This document shows positions 1 through 6,267 of a DNA stretch of 14,827 nucleotides, piece after piece; the first letter of the stretch is position 1, and each line of letters begins with the position of its first letter. Where the stretch lies: assembly GCA_020049615.1 (NCBI GenBank), contig JAIFKN010000061.1:1-14827 (forward strand), in the 5' to 3' direction. Origin of the DNA: a bacterium. GTDB lineage: Bacteria; Planctomycetota; UBA11346. Under the pieces are notes generated by a model that was given only the letters and a program-made list of their open reading frames with translations, had not been told where the DNA came from and did no database searches. The translations under genes and the position numbers were made by a program.

Positions 1-1
1 C

Positions 2-868
2 CTGCTGCGCCAGCATGGCAGCCTGCGCCACGAAGCCGCGGCGCAGTGGCAGTCCTGGGCGGATCTGGCCATCCGTCGCTGCTGGCACCTGAACCGCCGG
101 GAAGCGATCGAGACGCTGATCGCCACCAAGCTGGAGACGCTCGCCGACCACCACGGCAGCGATTACGAGCTGGTACGGCTCTACCAGGCCATCGGCCGCC
201 ACGACGAGGTGGCGACGCGCCTGCCCGACGAGGTCCAGCACTACACCATCGCGATGCGCGAGCTCGGCCGGCTGGAGGAGTGCACCGCACGCCTGCCCGG
301 CTACCCGCAGGCCAGACGGCTGATGCTGCTCGAGAGCGGGCGGTTCGCCGAGTTCGCCCCCGACGAAACAAGCTGGGAGTCGACCTTGGCCGCGACCTGG
401 TCGGGCCACCCCCCCGCCTCGGCCAATGGCTATGCCAGGCATTGGATCAGCATGCGGACCGCGCCGGCGGAGGAGCTGCTGGCCGGAGAGCCGCCCCCGG
501 TCGTACGCATGGCGGCGCTGCTCGGACTCGGGCGGTACGAAGAGGCCCTGTCCATGCCGCGCTTCCAGCACGATGGCGGATTGCGCGAACTGGGCACGAT
601 GCTCGCCGGCAGCTTCAACCCCCTCGATGCAGATGGTTCGCTCGAACCCGAGCAGCAGGCCTGGGCGATGGTCGAGCTGGCGGCGCGCGGCGACCGCGCG
701 ACGCTGGAACGCCACCAGGCCGAACTGCGCGAGCGGTGGCCGCTGTGGAGCCGCTGGCACGCCTGGCTGATCGTCGGACCGTCGCTGCTGCCGCCGGCCG
801 AGCGCGCCGGCGAGCTGCGGCGGCGGCCGCGCCGGCGAGCTGCGGCGGCGGCGGCGGCGGCGGCTTGA
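2..868 (+). CDS. helical-repeat (TPR-like) protein, 5'-partial and frameshifted, N-terminal piece
   Basis: The frame is open from the window edge, so the true start lies upstream; 288 residues are visible before a TGA at 866-868. The sequence is alpha-helical, with short recurring phrases such as GRHDEVATRL, GRLEECTARL and GRYEEALSM about one helical pair apart. This is the look of a degenerate tetratricopeptide or similar solenoid protein, but no exact family was recognised. The last residues (a proline/arginine run, then nine alanines) are not natural sequence. They come from reading an exact 25-bp tandem duplication plus a CGG expansion out of frame. The original frame resumes in frame 3, with LEEAAALRP followed by more GR-C-DEA helical sequence to the stop at 1160. 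It is best read as one gene of which this is the larger part. It could be a recent pseudogene or an assembly error. Function unknown. Confidence 0.6.
   Translation: MLRQHGSLRHEAAAQWQSWADLAIRRCWHLNRREAIETLIATKLETLADHHGSDYELVRLYQAIGRHDEVATRLPDEVQHYTIAMRELGRLEECTARLPGYPQARRLMLLESGRFAEFAPDETSWESTLAATWSGHPPASANGYARHWISMRTAPAEELLAGEPPPVVRMAALLGLGRYEEALSMPRFQHDGGLRELGTMLAGSFNPLDADGSLEPEQQAWAMVELAARGDRATLERHQAELRERWPLWSRWHAWLIVGPSLLPPAERAGELRRRPRRRAAAAAAAAA
803..863 (+). repeat. 25-bp exact tandem duplication followed by a (CGG)7 run
   Basis: Positions 803-827 are repeated exactly at 828-852. The first copy ends in three CGG triplets. The second continues into seven CGG triplets (843-863). A 25-bp insertion shifts the frame by +1, which is exactly the shift between the two pieces of the surrounding gene. 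The extra CGG triplets are in frame. Replication slippage is the simple explanation. GC-rich repeats like this are also a common place for assembly mistakes. Confidence 0.85.
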
Positions 869-1160
869 GGAGGCGGCAGCGCTGCGCCCGGTGACCGGCC
901 AGCGCGCCTGGCATATCGCCCGCTACGCCCTCGGACGCTGCGACGAGGCCGGGCTGGCGGTCATGCCGACGGTGCTGGAGGTCCCGCTGTGGACCTGCAT
1001 CGCCCGCGCCCTGCGCTGCGAGCTGGCCGGCGACGAGGCTGGAGTGCGGCAGGCCTGGACCGACTACCGCGCCCTGCCGTCCCACCGCCGCCTGTCCCTG
1101 CACGCCATGCCGCACCCCGCCTTCGAGCGCCTCGCCCGCTTCAGGACGGAGGGGCAGTGA
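864..1160 (+). pseudogene. C-terminal piece of the same helical-repeat protein, out of frame
   Basis: Frame 3 reads LEEAAALRPVTGQRAW and then helical sequence containing GRCDEAGLAV, the same GR-x(2)-EA style of repeat as the upstream piece. It ends with TGA at 1158-1160. Its only plausible internal start is GTG at 891, which has no ribosome binding site and sits in mid-helix, so independent translation is unlikely. Removing one 25-bp copy at 803-852 joins this frame to the upstream piece without a stop. The last 20 bp overlap the 3' end of the helicase gene on the other strand. Confidence 0.6.
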
Positions 1161-3099
1161 CCATCTCCTCGGCCAGGCGGAACATGGTGGTCGGAGCCGG
1201 CGGCAGGGCGCGCAGGAAGTAGCGGCCATACGACGCGGTGGCGACGCGGTGATCGAGGATCGCCACCGTGCCGGTGTCGAGGCGGGTGCGGATCAGGCGG
1301 CCGAAGCCCTGCTTCAGGCGCAGGATCGCCTCCGGCACCTGGCCGCGCTTCCTGACCTCGTTCAGCCGCGCCTCGGTGACCGGATGGTTCGGCACCTCGA
1401 AGGGCAGCTTGGCGATGATGACGTGGCGCAGGGCGTTGCCCGGCACGTCGACGCCCTCCCAGAAGCTGCTGGTGCCGAACAGCACGGCGTCGCCGGTGCG
1501 CTTGAACAGCTCGATCATCTGGCTGCGCGCCATGCCGTCGCCGTGCTTGAGCACGAAGCGGCGCAGGCGGTCGAGTTGCGGCCGCACCAGGTCGTGCACC
1601 GCGTTCAGCTGCCGGTAGCTGGTGAAGAGCACGAAGATGCCACCCTCGGCCTCCTGCACATAGCGCGCCAGCCAGCGCGCGGTGGCCTGGGCGAAGGCCG
1701 GCGAATTGGGATCGAGCGGGCTCTCGTTGACCAGGATGCGCGCCTGGGTGCGGTAGTCGAACGGGCTGTCGAGGCGCCGGGCCAGACCGCCCTCCAGGCC
1801 GACCCGCTTGCGCAGGAAGAGGAAGCGCTCGGAATCATCGGCCGCCAGGGTGGCGCTGGTCAGCACCACGGTGCGCATGCGGTCGAAGAGCTGCTCCTTG
1901 AGCATCGCCGCCACCGACAGCGGCCGCGCCGACAGGGACGGTCCGCGGCGCTCCTTCGGCACGGTGGCGTAGCACACCAGCCCGCTGTCCTCGCCCGCCA
2001 GCACCCGGCGCACGCTGCCGGCCATCTCCAGGGCGCGGGTGCCCTGGGCGGTCAGTTCGGTCGACTCGTTGTCGTCATTGGCGCGAGACTTGAGGTTCTC
2101 CAGCGCCTGGGCCAACGCGTCGAGGGCCGGCGACAGCGGATTCTCGACCGGATGCGCGGCACCGATGCGCACCGTCTCCTCGCTGCGCGCGCCGGACAGG
2201 TTGCCGACGTTGAACCACAGGTCCTCGTTGGCCCGGCGCACCGTCTCGACCGCGCCACGCGCCTCCTCGCGCCTGGGATCGGCGAGCAGGCCCTTGCCGC
2301 GACCGCTCCACAGCGTGTCGAGGTACCAGCGCACCTGCGCCGCGCTGACCTCGGTGCCGAGGTGGTCGGTGGCGACGTCCTCGAGCGCGTGCGCCTCGTC
2401 GAACACCACCACCTGGTGCGGCGGCAGGATGCCGCCGGCCTCCTCGCGCAGGCCAAGGTCGCTGAAGTAGAGGTGGTGGTTGACCACCAGCAGCTGCGCC
2501 CCCTCCATGCGCTGCCGCGCGGCATAGAAGAAGCACGAGCCGAACTCCGGACATCTGCGCCCGAGGCAGTTGGTGCGGTCGCTCTGCACCTGGCGCCACA
2601 CGCTGGCCTGCGGCTCCCAGCCGAGCTCCTCACGGTCGCCGATCTCGGCCTCGTTGTGCGCCCACTCGGCGACCTGGCGCAACGCCTGAGCCTCCTCGCG
2701 GGTCTCGAACAGCGCCTGCTGGCCGTCGTAGGCCAGGCCGAGGCGGCGGATCGAGACGTAGTTCTGGCGGCCCTTGACCAGCACTGCCTTCAGCTCGGGG
2801 AAGATCTGCTGCAGCAGCGGGATGTCCTTGCGGACGAGCTGCTCCTGCAGGGCGATGGTCGCGGTCGAGATCACCACCTTGGTGTTGTTGGCCAGGGCGT
2901 GCTGGATCACCGGCACGAGGTAGGCGAAGCTCTTGCCCACCCCGGTCGGCGCCTCGCAGATGACGTGGCTCGGATCGGCCAGCCCCTGCGCCACCAGTTC
3001 GGCCATCGCCACCTGCTGCGTGCGGCTCTCCCAGCCCGGCAGCAGCCGCGACAGCTCGCCGCCGGGACCGAGGACGTCAGCGACCGTGGCGCGCGGCAT
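1141..3099 (-). CDS. dinG: DinG/YoaA-type ATP-dependent DNA helicase (superfamily 2, XPD-like)
   Basis: A 652-aa protein, close to E. coli YoaA and DinG in size. Motifs in order: Walker A APTGVGKS (50-57), motif Ia STATIALQEQL (78-88), the iron-sulfur region (110-190), motif II DEAH (234-237), LTSATL (413-418) and motif VI QGFGRLIR (597-604). Known members unwind DNA 5'-3' and deal with R-loops, forked DNA and replication blocks. The iron-sulfur region keeps three cysteines (Cys178, Cys183, Cys189), but the usual first ligand, in the GRxNYxC context, is Ser116 (GRQNYVSIRRL). ATG 3099 was chosen because the conserved N-terminal domain starts just after it and a TATAAG -10 box lies right upstream. 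An in-frame ATG at 3129 sits between the promoter boxes. There is no Shine-Dalgarno, so the mRNA may be leaderless. The gene diverges from the SMUG1-like gene. DinG versus YoaA cannot be settled from the motifs. Confidence 0.93.
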   Translation of the reverse strand: MPRATVADVLGPGGELSRLLPGWESRTQQVAMAELVAQGLADPSHVICEAPTGVGKSFAYLVPVIQHALANNTKVVISTATIALQEQLVRKDIPLLQQIFPELKAVLVKGRQNYVSIRRLGLAYDGQQALFETREEAQALRQVAEWAHNEAEIGDREELGWEPQASVWRQVQSDRTNCLGRRCPEFGSCFFYAARQRMEGAQLLVVNHHLYFSDLGLREEAGGILPPHQVVVFDEAHALEDVATDHLGTEVSAAQVRWYLDTLWSGRGKGLLADPRREEARGAVETVRRANEDLWFNVGNLSGARSEETVRIGAAHPVENPLSPALDALAQALENLKSRANDDNESTELTAQGTRALEMAGSVRRVLAGEDSGLVCYATVPKERRGPSLSARPLSVAAMLKEQLFDRMRTVVLTSATLAADDSERFLFLRKRVGLEGGLARRLDSPFDYRTQARILVNESPLDPNSPAFAQATARWLARYVQEAEGGIFVLFTSYRQLNAVHDLVRPQLDRLRRFVLKHGDGMARSQMIELFKRTGDAVLFGTSSFWEGVDVPGNALRHVIIAKLPFEVPNHPVTEARLNEVRKRGQVPEAILRLKQGFGRLIRTRLDTGTVAILDHRVATASYGRYFLRALPPAPTTMFRLAEEMVTAPPS

Positions 3100-3120
3100 G
3101 GGTGTGCTTATAGACCCATG
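3097..3120. promoter_or_regulatory. 7-bp perfect dyad centred on the helicase -10 box (operator candidate)
   Basis: CATGGGT (3097-3103) and ACCCATG (3114-3120) form a perfect inverted repeat with a 10-bp spacer that holds the TATAAG -10 box. One arm covers the helicase start codon. A protein bound here would block RNA polymerase. It does not match the LexA boxes known from E. coli, Bacillus or alphaproteobacteria. Operator function is inferred from position and symmetry only. Confidence 0.35.
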
Positions 3121-3135
3121 TGGGCGCATTGCCAC
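3107..3135 (-). promoter_or_regulatory. sigma-70-like promoter of the helicase gene
   Basis: Read on the minus strand, -35 GTGGCA (3135-3130), a 17-bp spacer and -10 TATAAG (3112-3107) give 4/6 and 5/6 matches to consensus with ideal spacing. The transcription start would fall about 3100, at or within a base or two of ATG 3099, consistent with a leaderless message. The core CTTATAG is nearly symmetric, so it might also serve the divergent gene, but no good -35 box is seen for that direction. Confidence 0.5.
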
Positions 3136-3136
3136 T

Positions 3137-3169
3137 GGGCTTCGGGCTCGGGGCTTCAGGCTTCGGGCC
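3137..3169. repeat. degenerate 7-bp tandem repeat (GGGCTTC-like)
   Basis: Four to five imperfect copies of GGGCTTC (GGGCTTC, GGGCTC, GGGGCTTC, AGGCTTC) lie just upstream of the SMUG1-like start. They fill the space where a Shine-Dalgarno would be expected. No function is evident. Confidence 0.6.
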
Positions 3170-3174
3170 AGACC

Positions 3175-3873
3175 ATGACCACCCCCATCGCCCTCGCCCT
3201 GGCATTGCGCGAGCGCTGCAACGCCCTGCGCTTCGCCGGGCTCACCGTCTACAACCCGCTCGACTACGCCTGGGCGGTGCATCAGCAGTACCTCGACCGC
3301 TTCGCCACCGGCACCAAGCGGGTGCTGTTCCTCGGCATGAACCCCGGCCCCTTCGGCATGGCGCAGATCGGCGTGCCGTTCGGCGAGATCGCCGCCGCGC
3401 GCGACTGGCTCAAACTCGACGGCGCGATCGGCAGGCCGCCGGTCGAGCACCCCAAGCGCCCGGTCACCGGCTGGGCCTGCCGGCGCAGCGAGGTCTCGGG
3501 CAAACGCCTGTGGGGTTTGTTCGCCGCCCGCTTCGCCACCCCCGAGGCGTTCTTCGCCGAGCACCTGGTGGTCAACTGGTGCCCGCTCGCCTTCGTCGGA
3601 CCGACCGGAGCCAACGTCACCCCGGACAAGCTGCCGGCCGCCGAACTCGAACCGCTGCAAGCCGCCTGCGACGCGCATCTCGCCGGCCTGATCGCCGCGA
3701 CCGGCGCCGCAGTGGTCGTCGGCATCGGCAAGGTCGCCGCCGCCGCCGCCGTCCGCGCCGGCGCCCCTCGCGTGACCGACATCCTCCACCCCAGCCCGGC
3801 CAATCCTGCCGCGCACCACGACTGGTCGGGATCCGCGACCCGCGCCCTGGTCGCCGCCGGGGTCTGGCGCTGA
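3175..3873 (+). CDS. SMUG1-family uracil-DNA glycosylase
   Basis: A 232-aa protein with the SMUG1 signature. Motif 1 is GMNPGPFGMAQIGVPFGE (54-71), whose Asn56 corresponds to the conserved active-site asparagine (Asn85 in human SMUG1). NWCPL (134-138) matches the uracil-reading Asn163 region. Motif 2 is HPSPAN (205-210), with His205 corresponding to His239. Known SMUG1 enzymes remove uracil and some oxidised pyrimidines such as 5-hydroxymethyluracil from DNA, leaving an abasic site for base-excision repair. The family is best known from animals, with a limited number of bacterial members. ATG 3175 was chosen because family similarity begins within about 12 residues of it. An in-frame ATG at 3118 would add a low-complexity stretch. 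It is divergent from the helicase gene, 75 bp apart. Family assignment is firm; substrate range is inferred. Confidence 0.95.
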   Translation: MTTPIALALALRERCNALRFAGLTVYNPLDYAWAVHQQYLDRFATGTKRVLFLGMNPGPFGMAQIGVPFGEIAAARDWLKLDGAIGRPPVEHPKRPVTGWACRRSEVSGKRLWGLFAARFATPEAFFAEHLVVNWCPLAFVGPTGANVTPDKLPAAELEPLQAACDAHLAGLIAATGAAVVVGIGKVAAAAAVRAGAPRVTDILHPSPANPAAHHDWSGSATRALVAAGVWR

Positions 3874-3887
3874 GCGGCTCCGCCGCT
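3873..3887. terminator. small hairpin at the stop codon of the uracil-DNA glycosylase gene
   Basis: AGCGGC-TCC-GCCGCT is a 6-bp perfect stem with a 3-nt loop that starts on the last base of the stop codon. No T-tract follows, so it is not a classical intrinsic terminator. It could be a weak pause site or protect the 3' end. Confidence 0.3.
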
Positions 3888-3890
3888 GTC

Positions 3891-3943
3891 GGATTTCCAG
3901 ACACAGCTGCAGGAATATCCCCCGCCAACATGGTTGGATTTCC
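3891..3943. promoter_or_regulatory. three spaced GGA-N(2-3)-TCC dyads upstream of the exported-protein gene
   Basis: GGATTTCC (3891-3898), GGAATATCC (3912-3920) and GGATTTCC (3936-3943) are three short GGA...TCC symmetric elements at 21- and 24-bp steps, roughly two helical turns. They sit in an island less GC-rich than its surroundings, just before the start at 3959. No convincing -35/-10 pair was found nearby. A role as repeated binding sites is inference. Confidence 0.25.
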
Positions 3944-3958
3944 GATCGTACATCTAGC

Positions 3959-4702
3959 ATGCTGTCCATGACCCGCCTGCCGCTCCTCTGCTGCCTGGTC
4001 GCCTGCTGCCTGGTCGCCGCCGAGGACGACCCCCTGCTCCGCGAGCAGCAGAAGTACGAGGAGGCGGTGGCGAAGCTGCAGAAGACCTACGATGATGGCG
4101 TGGCCAAGGAGCGCACCAAAGCCATCCCCTTGATCATCACGATCGCCAAACGGCAACTCGGCAAGGGCGACATGCCTGGCGCCGTCAAGGCCTGGAAGGC
4201 GGTACTGCGGCTCGATGACCAGCATGCCGACGCGCGGCAGTTCTTCACTTCGATCGGGCAGCTCGAGCAGGTGCTGGCCGAACTGGAGACCGAGGAGAAC
4301 GCCACTGCCGATCTGCTGGGCGAGGCCACCGCCCCGGCGCTGGGCAAGCCGTGGCAGGGCACGGTGACGATCAAGGCCGACAAGCCGCTGCTCATCGGCG
4401 ACCTGCCGACAGGAACGCAGATCGCACTCCAGTACCAATCCGGCGCCTGGACCTGGCGCCAAGGCGCACAGCCGATGATGAGCCCGGATGATGCGACCTC
4501 GCGGCCGGCGTATCGCGTCATCCTGACCGCCGACAACGGCGCACGAGAGGACATCCCGCCTGGCACCATGCAGCAGGCCTGGTCCTGGACCCTGCCTTCC
4601 GAACTGAAGGGTGTCATGCTGCGGCTGGCCACCAGCAATGGACGCGCCCCGGCCGGCTCGGTGACCTACAAGGTGACGCTGGTCAAGCCCAAGGCCAAGT
4701 GA
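3959..4702 (+). CDS. exported or lipid-anchored protein of unknown function
   Basis: A 247-aa protein, or 244 aa from a second ATG at 3968; neither start has a clear ribosome binding site. The N-terminus is a signal peptide (Arg6, then a hydrophobic stretch 7-21). It contains LVAC (13-16), which fits a lipobox, but VAA before Glu22 would equally suit signal peptidase I, so the anchor is undecided. Residues about 24-55 are charged and coiled-coil-like. Residues 55-95 (AKRQLGKGDMPGAVKAWKAVLRLDDQHADA) look like one or two TPR helices, and about 100-122 is again an acidic helix. The C-terminal half (130-247) is beta-rich and ends in a lysine-rich KPKAK tail. No known domain was recognised. It lies between the glycosylase gene and the Bat operon, and the operon's own promoter follows it, so it is probably a separate transcription unit. 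Confidence 0.8.
   Translation: MLSMTRLPLLCCLVACCLVAAEDDPLLREQQKYEEAVAKLQKTYDDGVAKERTKAIPLIITIAKRQLGKGDMPGAVKAWKAVLRLDDQHADARQFFTSIGQLEQVLAELETEENATADLLGEATAPALGKPWQGTVTIKADKPLLIGDLPTGTQIALQYQSGAWTWRQGAQPMMSPDDATSRPAYRVILTADNGAREDIPPGTMQQAWSWTLPSELKGVMLRLATSNGRAPAGSVTYKVTLVKPKAK
3988..4017 (+). repeat. 15-bp perfect tandem duplication inside the signal-peptide coding region
   Basis: CTGCTGCCTGGTCGC occurs twice in a row (3988-4002, 4003-4017). It is in frame and duplicates the residues CCLVA, lengthening the hydrophobic core of the signal peptide and creating the possible lipobox. Slippage is the likely origin. Confidence 0.85.
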
Positions 4703-4717
4703 GCGGCTCCGCGCCGC
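4703..4717. terminator. small hairpin directly after the stop codon of the exported-protein gene
   Basis: GCGGC-TCCGC-GCCGC gives a 5-bp stem with a 5-nt loop right after the TGA. There is no T-tract. The sequence from the stop codon on (TGAGCGGCTCCGC) is identical to that at the stop of the preceding gene. Confidence 0.25.
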
Positions 4718-4724
4718 ACCGCGG

Positions 4725-4753
4725 TTGACGGCCCACCTCGCCGGACCGATCAT
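4725..4753 (+). promoter_or_regulatory. sigma-70-like promoter of the DUF58/Bat operon
   Basis: TTGACG (4725-4730, 5/6 match) and GATCAT (4748-4753, 4/6 match) are separated by exactly 17 bp. The predicted transcription start is near 4760, giving a leader of about 45 nt before ATG 4806. It is the best plus-strand promoter seen in the window and is placed where the operon should begin. Confidence 0.5.
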
Positions 4754-4805
4754 CGCTGCGTGGCCTCCCGCCTGCACTCCGCCCCTGCCGCGACTGGGAC
4801 CTGAC

Positions 4806-5657
4806 ATGCCGGGATGGGATGAAGCCGCGGTCGCCACCGCCGCCAAGCGCCTGCGCCTGATCGCCGATCCGCGCCGCCGCCGCCAGGGCGAGGGAGTACG
4901 TCTGGGCCACGGCCCCGGCGCCAGCCTCGAATTCCACGACCACCGGCCCTACGCTCCGGGCGACGACCTGCGCCATCTCGATTGGTCGGCCTATGCGCGC
5001 AGCGGCCAGCTCATGCTGCGGCGCCAGCGCAAGGAGGTGAGCCCGCGGGTCGAGATCCTGCTCGACTGCTCGGCCAGCATGGCGTTGTCGCCGGCCAAGG
5101 CCGCGCTGGCCAGCGGCCTGGCCGCGCTGTTCGCGACCCTGGCCGAGCGTGACGGCGGACGCCCGCGGCTGTGGGCGCTCGGCGCCGGCACCACCCTGCT
5201 CTGCCCGGGCTGGCGTCCGCGCCTCGCCAGCACCGCCTGCGCCGGCCAGGCCGGCCTGATGGCCGCGCCGCTGCCGGGACTGGCCGCTGGTGCCGAGCGC
5301 CTGCTCATCTCCGACGGCCTGTGCCCGGACGGCCCCGCCGCGGTGGTGCGCCGCCTCGCCGGCGAGGCCGGCTCGCTCGCGCTGGCGCAGGTGCTGACGC
5401 GCAACGAACTCGATCCGGCGGTGCACGGAGCGGTGCGCCTGGTCGACGTCGAGGGCGGCGAAGCCGACGTCGTCGCCGACGTCGCGCTGCTCGCCGGCTA
5501 CCGCCAGCGCCTCGCCCGGATGCAAGACGGCTGGCGCCAGAGCCTGCACGGCCGCGGTGCCGGCCTACTCACCGTGGTGGTCGAAGACGGCCTCGAAGGC
5601 GCGATCCGCGGCCTGGTGCGCGGCGGACTGCTGGTGACAACTGGAGGAGGCCGTTGA
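4806..5657 (+). CDS. DUF58 domain protein (vWA-like)
   Basis: A 283-aa protein with the DUF58 hallmark RPYAPGDDLRHLDW (47-60), followed by YARSGQLMLRRQRKE. A vWA-like segment VEILLDCSASM (82-92) keeps the metal-site pattern DxSxS (Asp87, Ser89, Ser91). DUF58 proteins are usually encoded next to MoxR AAA+ ATPases and Bat proteins, and are thought to act with them in assembling or activating envelope or metal-dependent complexes. ATG 4806 was chosen because the similarity starts soon after it. The only longer alternative is a TTG at 4725 that coincides with the -35 box. The family's usual partner, a MoxR ATPase, is not in the window. The protein ends abruptly in LLVTTGGGR, a few residues after a GLEGAIRGLVRGG segment. 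The next gene, 66 bp on, belongs to a different family. Confidence 0.9.
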   Translation: MPGWDEAAVATAAKRLRLIADPRRRRQGEGVRLGHGPGASLEFHDHRPYAPGDDLRHLDWSAYARSGQLMLRRQRKEVSPRVEILLDCSASMALSPAKAALASGLAALFATLAERDGGRPRLWALGAGTTLLCPGWRPRLASTACAGQAGLMAAPLPGLAAGAERLLISDGLCPDGPAAVVRRLAGEAGSLALAQVLTRNELDPAVHGAVRLVDVEGGEADVVADVALLAGYRQRLARMQDGWRQSLHGRGAGLLTVVVEDGLEGAIRGLVRGGLLVTTGGGR

Positions 5658-5677
5658 CGGGTCGGAGCGCCCGGCGC

Positions 5678-5705
5678 TTGCTGGGCTGCCATCGGCTGCG
5701 ATAAG
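5678..5705 (+). promoter_or_regulatory. possible internal promoter before the DinB-like gene
   Basis: TTGCTG (5678-5683), 16 bp, then GATAAG (5700-5705). Only 3/6 and 4/6 matches, but the spacing is acceptable and it lies in the only sizeable gap of the operon. The predicted start, near 5712, would leave a very short leader carrying the GGAG ribosome binding site at 5714-5717. Confidence 0.25.
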
Positions 5706-5723
5706 CCCCGCCTGGAGATACCC

Positions 5724-6230
5724 ATGACCTTCGCCATCGATCCCGTCGCCTGGCTCAAGCACGAGACCGCCTGCTGCGTCCACTTGGCCAAGAGCCTCCA
5801 GGATGGGCAGCTCGGCTTCCGCCTGACCGCGCCGCAGCGTTCGACCCTGGAACTGCTGCGCTACCTCGCCATAGCCAATGAGGGCCTGCTGTCCTTCATC
5901 ATTGACGGTACCTGGGACCGCTGGGAGGTCCTCGAAGGGCAGGTGAAAGACCTCGACCTCGCCGGTTTCGCCACCGCCATGCAGGCGCAGCAGCGCCGGG
6001 TAGCCAAGCTCCTCGCCGGACTCAAGCCGAAGCAGCTCAAGCAAATGATCGCCATGCCCAACGGCAGCCGCATGACGCGCGAGGCCGCGATCGCCCACTA
6101 CCTGCTCAAGATGAGCGTCGGCTACAAGATGCAGCTCTTCCTGCAGGCCAAGGCGGCAGGCGCAGCCCATCTCGCCTCCAGCGACCTGTGGAACGCCAAG
6201 GCGCCGAAGGCGAAGGCAAAGAAGGCCTGA
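5724..6230 (+). CDS. DinB-like four-helix protein, probably lacking the metal site
   Basis: A 168-aa, mostly helical protein with a good Shine-Dalgarno (GGAG 5714-5717, 6 nt before the ATG). The layout resembles DinB/YfiT-like proteins: a first helix (5-25), then STLELLRYLA (40-49) where many members have L-x-HL, and the C-terminal helix AAIAHYLLKMSVGYKMQLFL (121-140) where members usually have H-x(2)-Q. Here the expected histidines are Tyr47 and Tyr134, and only His125 is kept, so metal binding is doubtful. The tail NAKAPKAKAKKA is lysine/alanine-rich. DinB-fold proteins include thiol-dependent metalloenzymes and many uncharacterised members. It sits inside a DUF58-BatA operon, where such a gene is not usual. 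Family call moderate; function unknown. Confidence 0.7.
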   Translation: MTFAIDPVAWLKHETACCVHLAKSLQDGQLGFRLTAPQRSTLELLRYLAIANEGLLSFIIDGTWDRWEVLEGQVKDLDLAGFATAMQAQQRRVAKLLAGLKPKQLKQMIAMPNGSRMTREAAIAHYLLKMSVGYKMQLFLQAKAAGAAHLASSDLWNAKAPKAKAKKA

Positions 6231-6267
6231 ACCCGACGGTGAGCGACCTCGCACCTCCGGTCAGCGC

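Noticed and set aside
803..863. CRISPR-like or dispersed mobile repeat
   Set aside because: There are only two copies in direct tandem with no spacer, and the rest is a simple CGG run. Slippage explains it.
1249..3174. A plus-strand open frame antisense to the helicase that runs in frame into the SMUG1-like gene
   Set aside because: The upstream part is the complement of a well-supported helicase and has shadow composition. The glycosylase similarity begins only after ATG 3175.
3873..4717. Classical intrinsic terminators after the glycosylase and exported-protein genes
   Set aside because: The hairpins are short and neither is followed by a T-tract, so only low-confidence hairpins are listed.
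4725..4805. Upstream TTG start (4725) for the DUF58 gene
   Set aside because: The TTG lies within the -35 box TTGACG, the added residues show no family similarity, and ATG 4806 fits the conserved start.
3617..4846. A 409-codon minus-strand frame over the end of the glycosylase gene and the exported-protein gene
   Set aside because: It spans two genes and their intergenic gap, with no domain or start signal.
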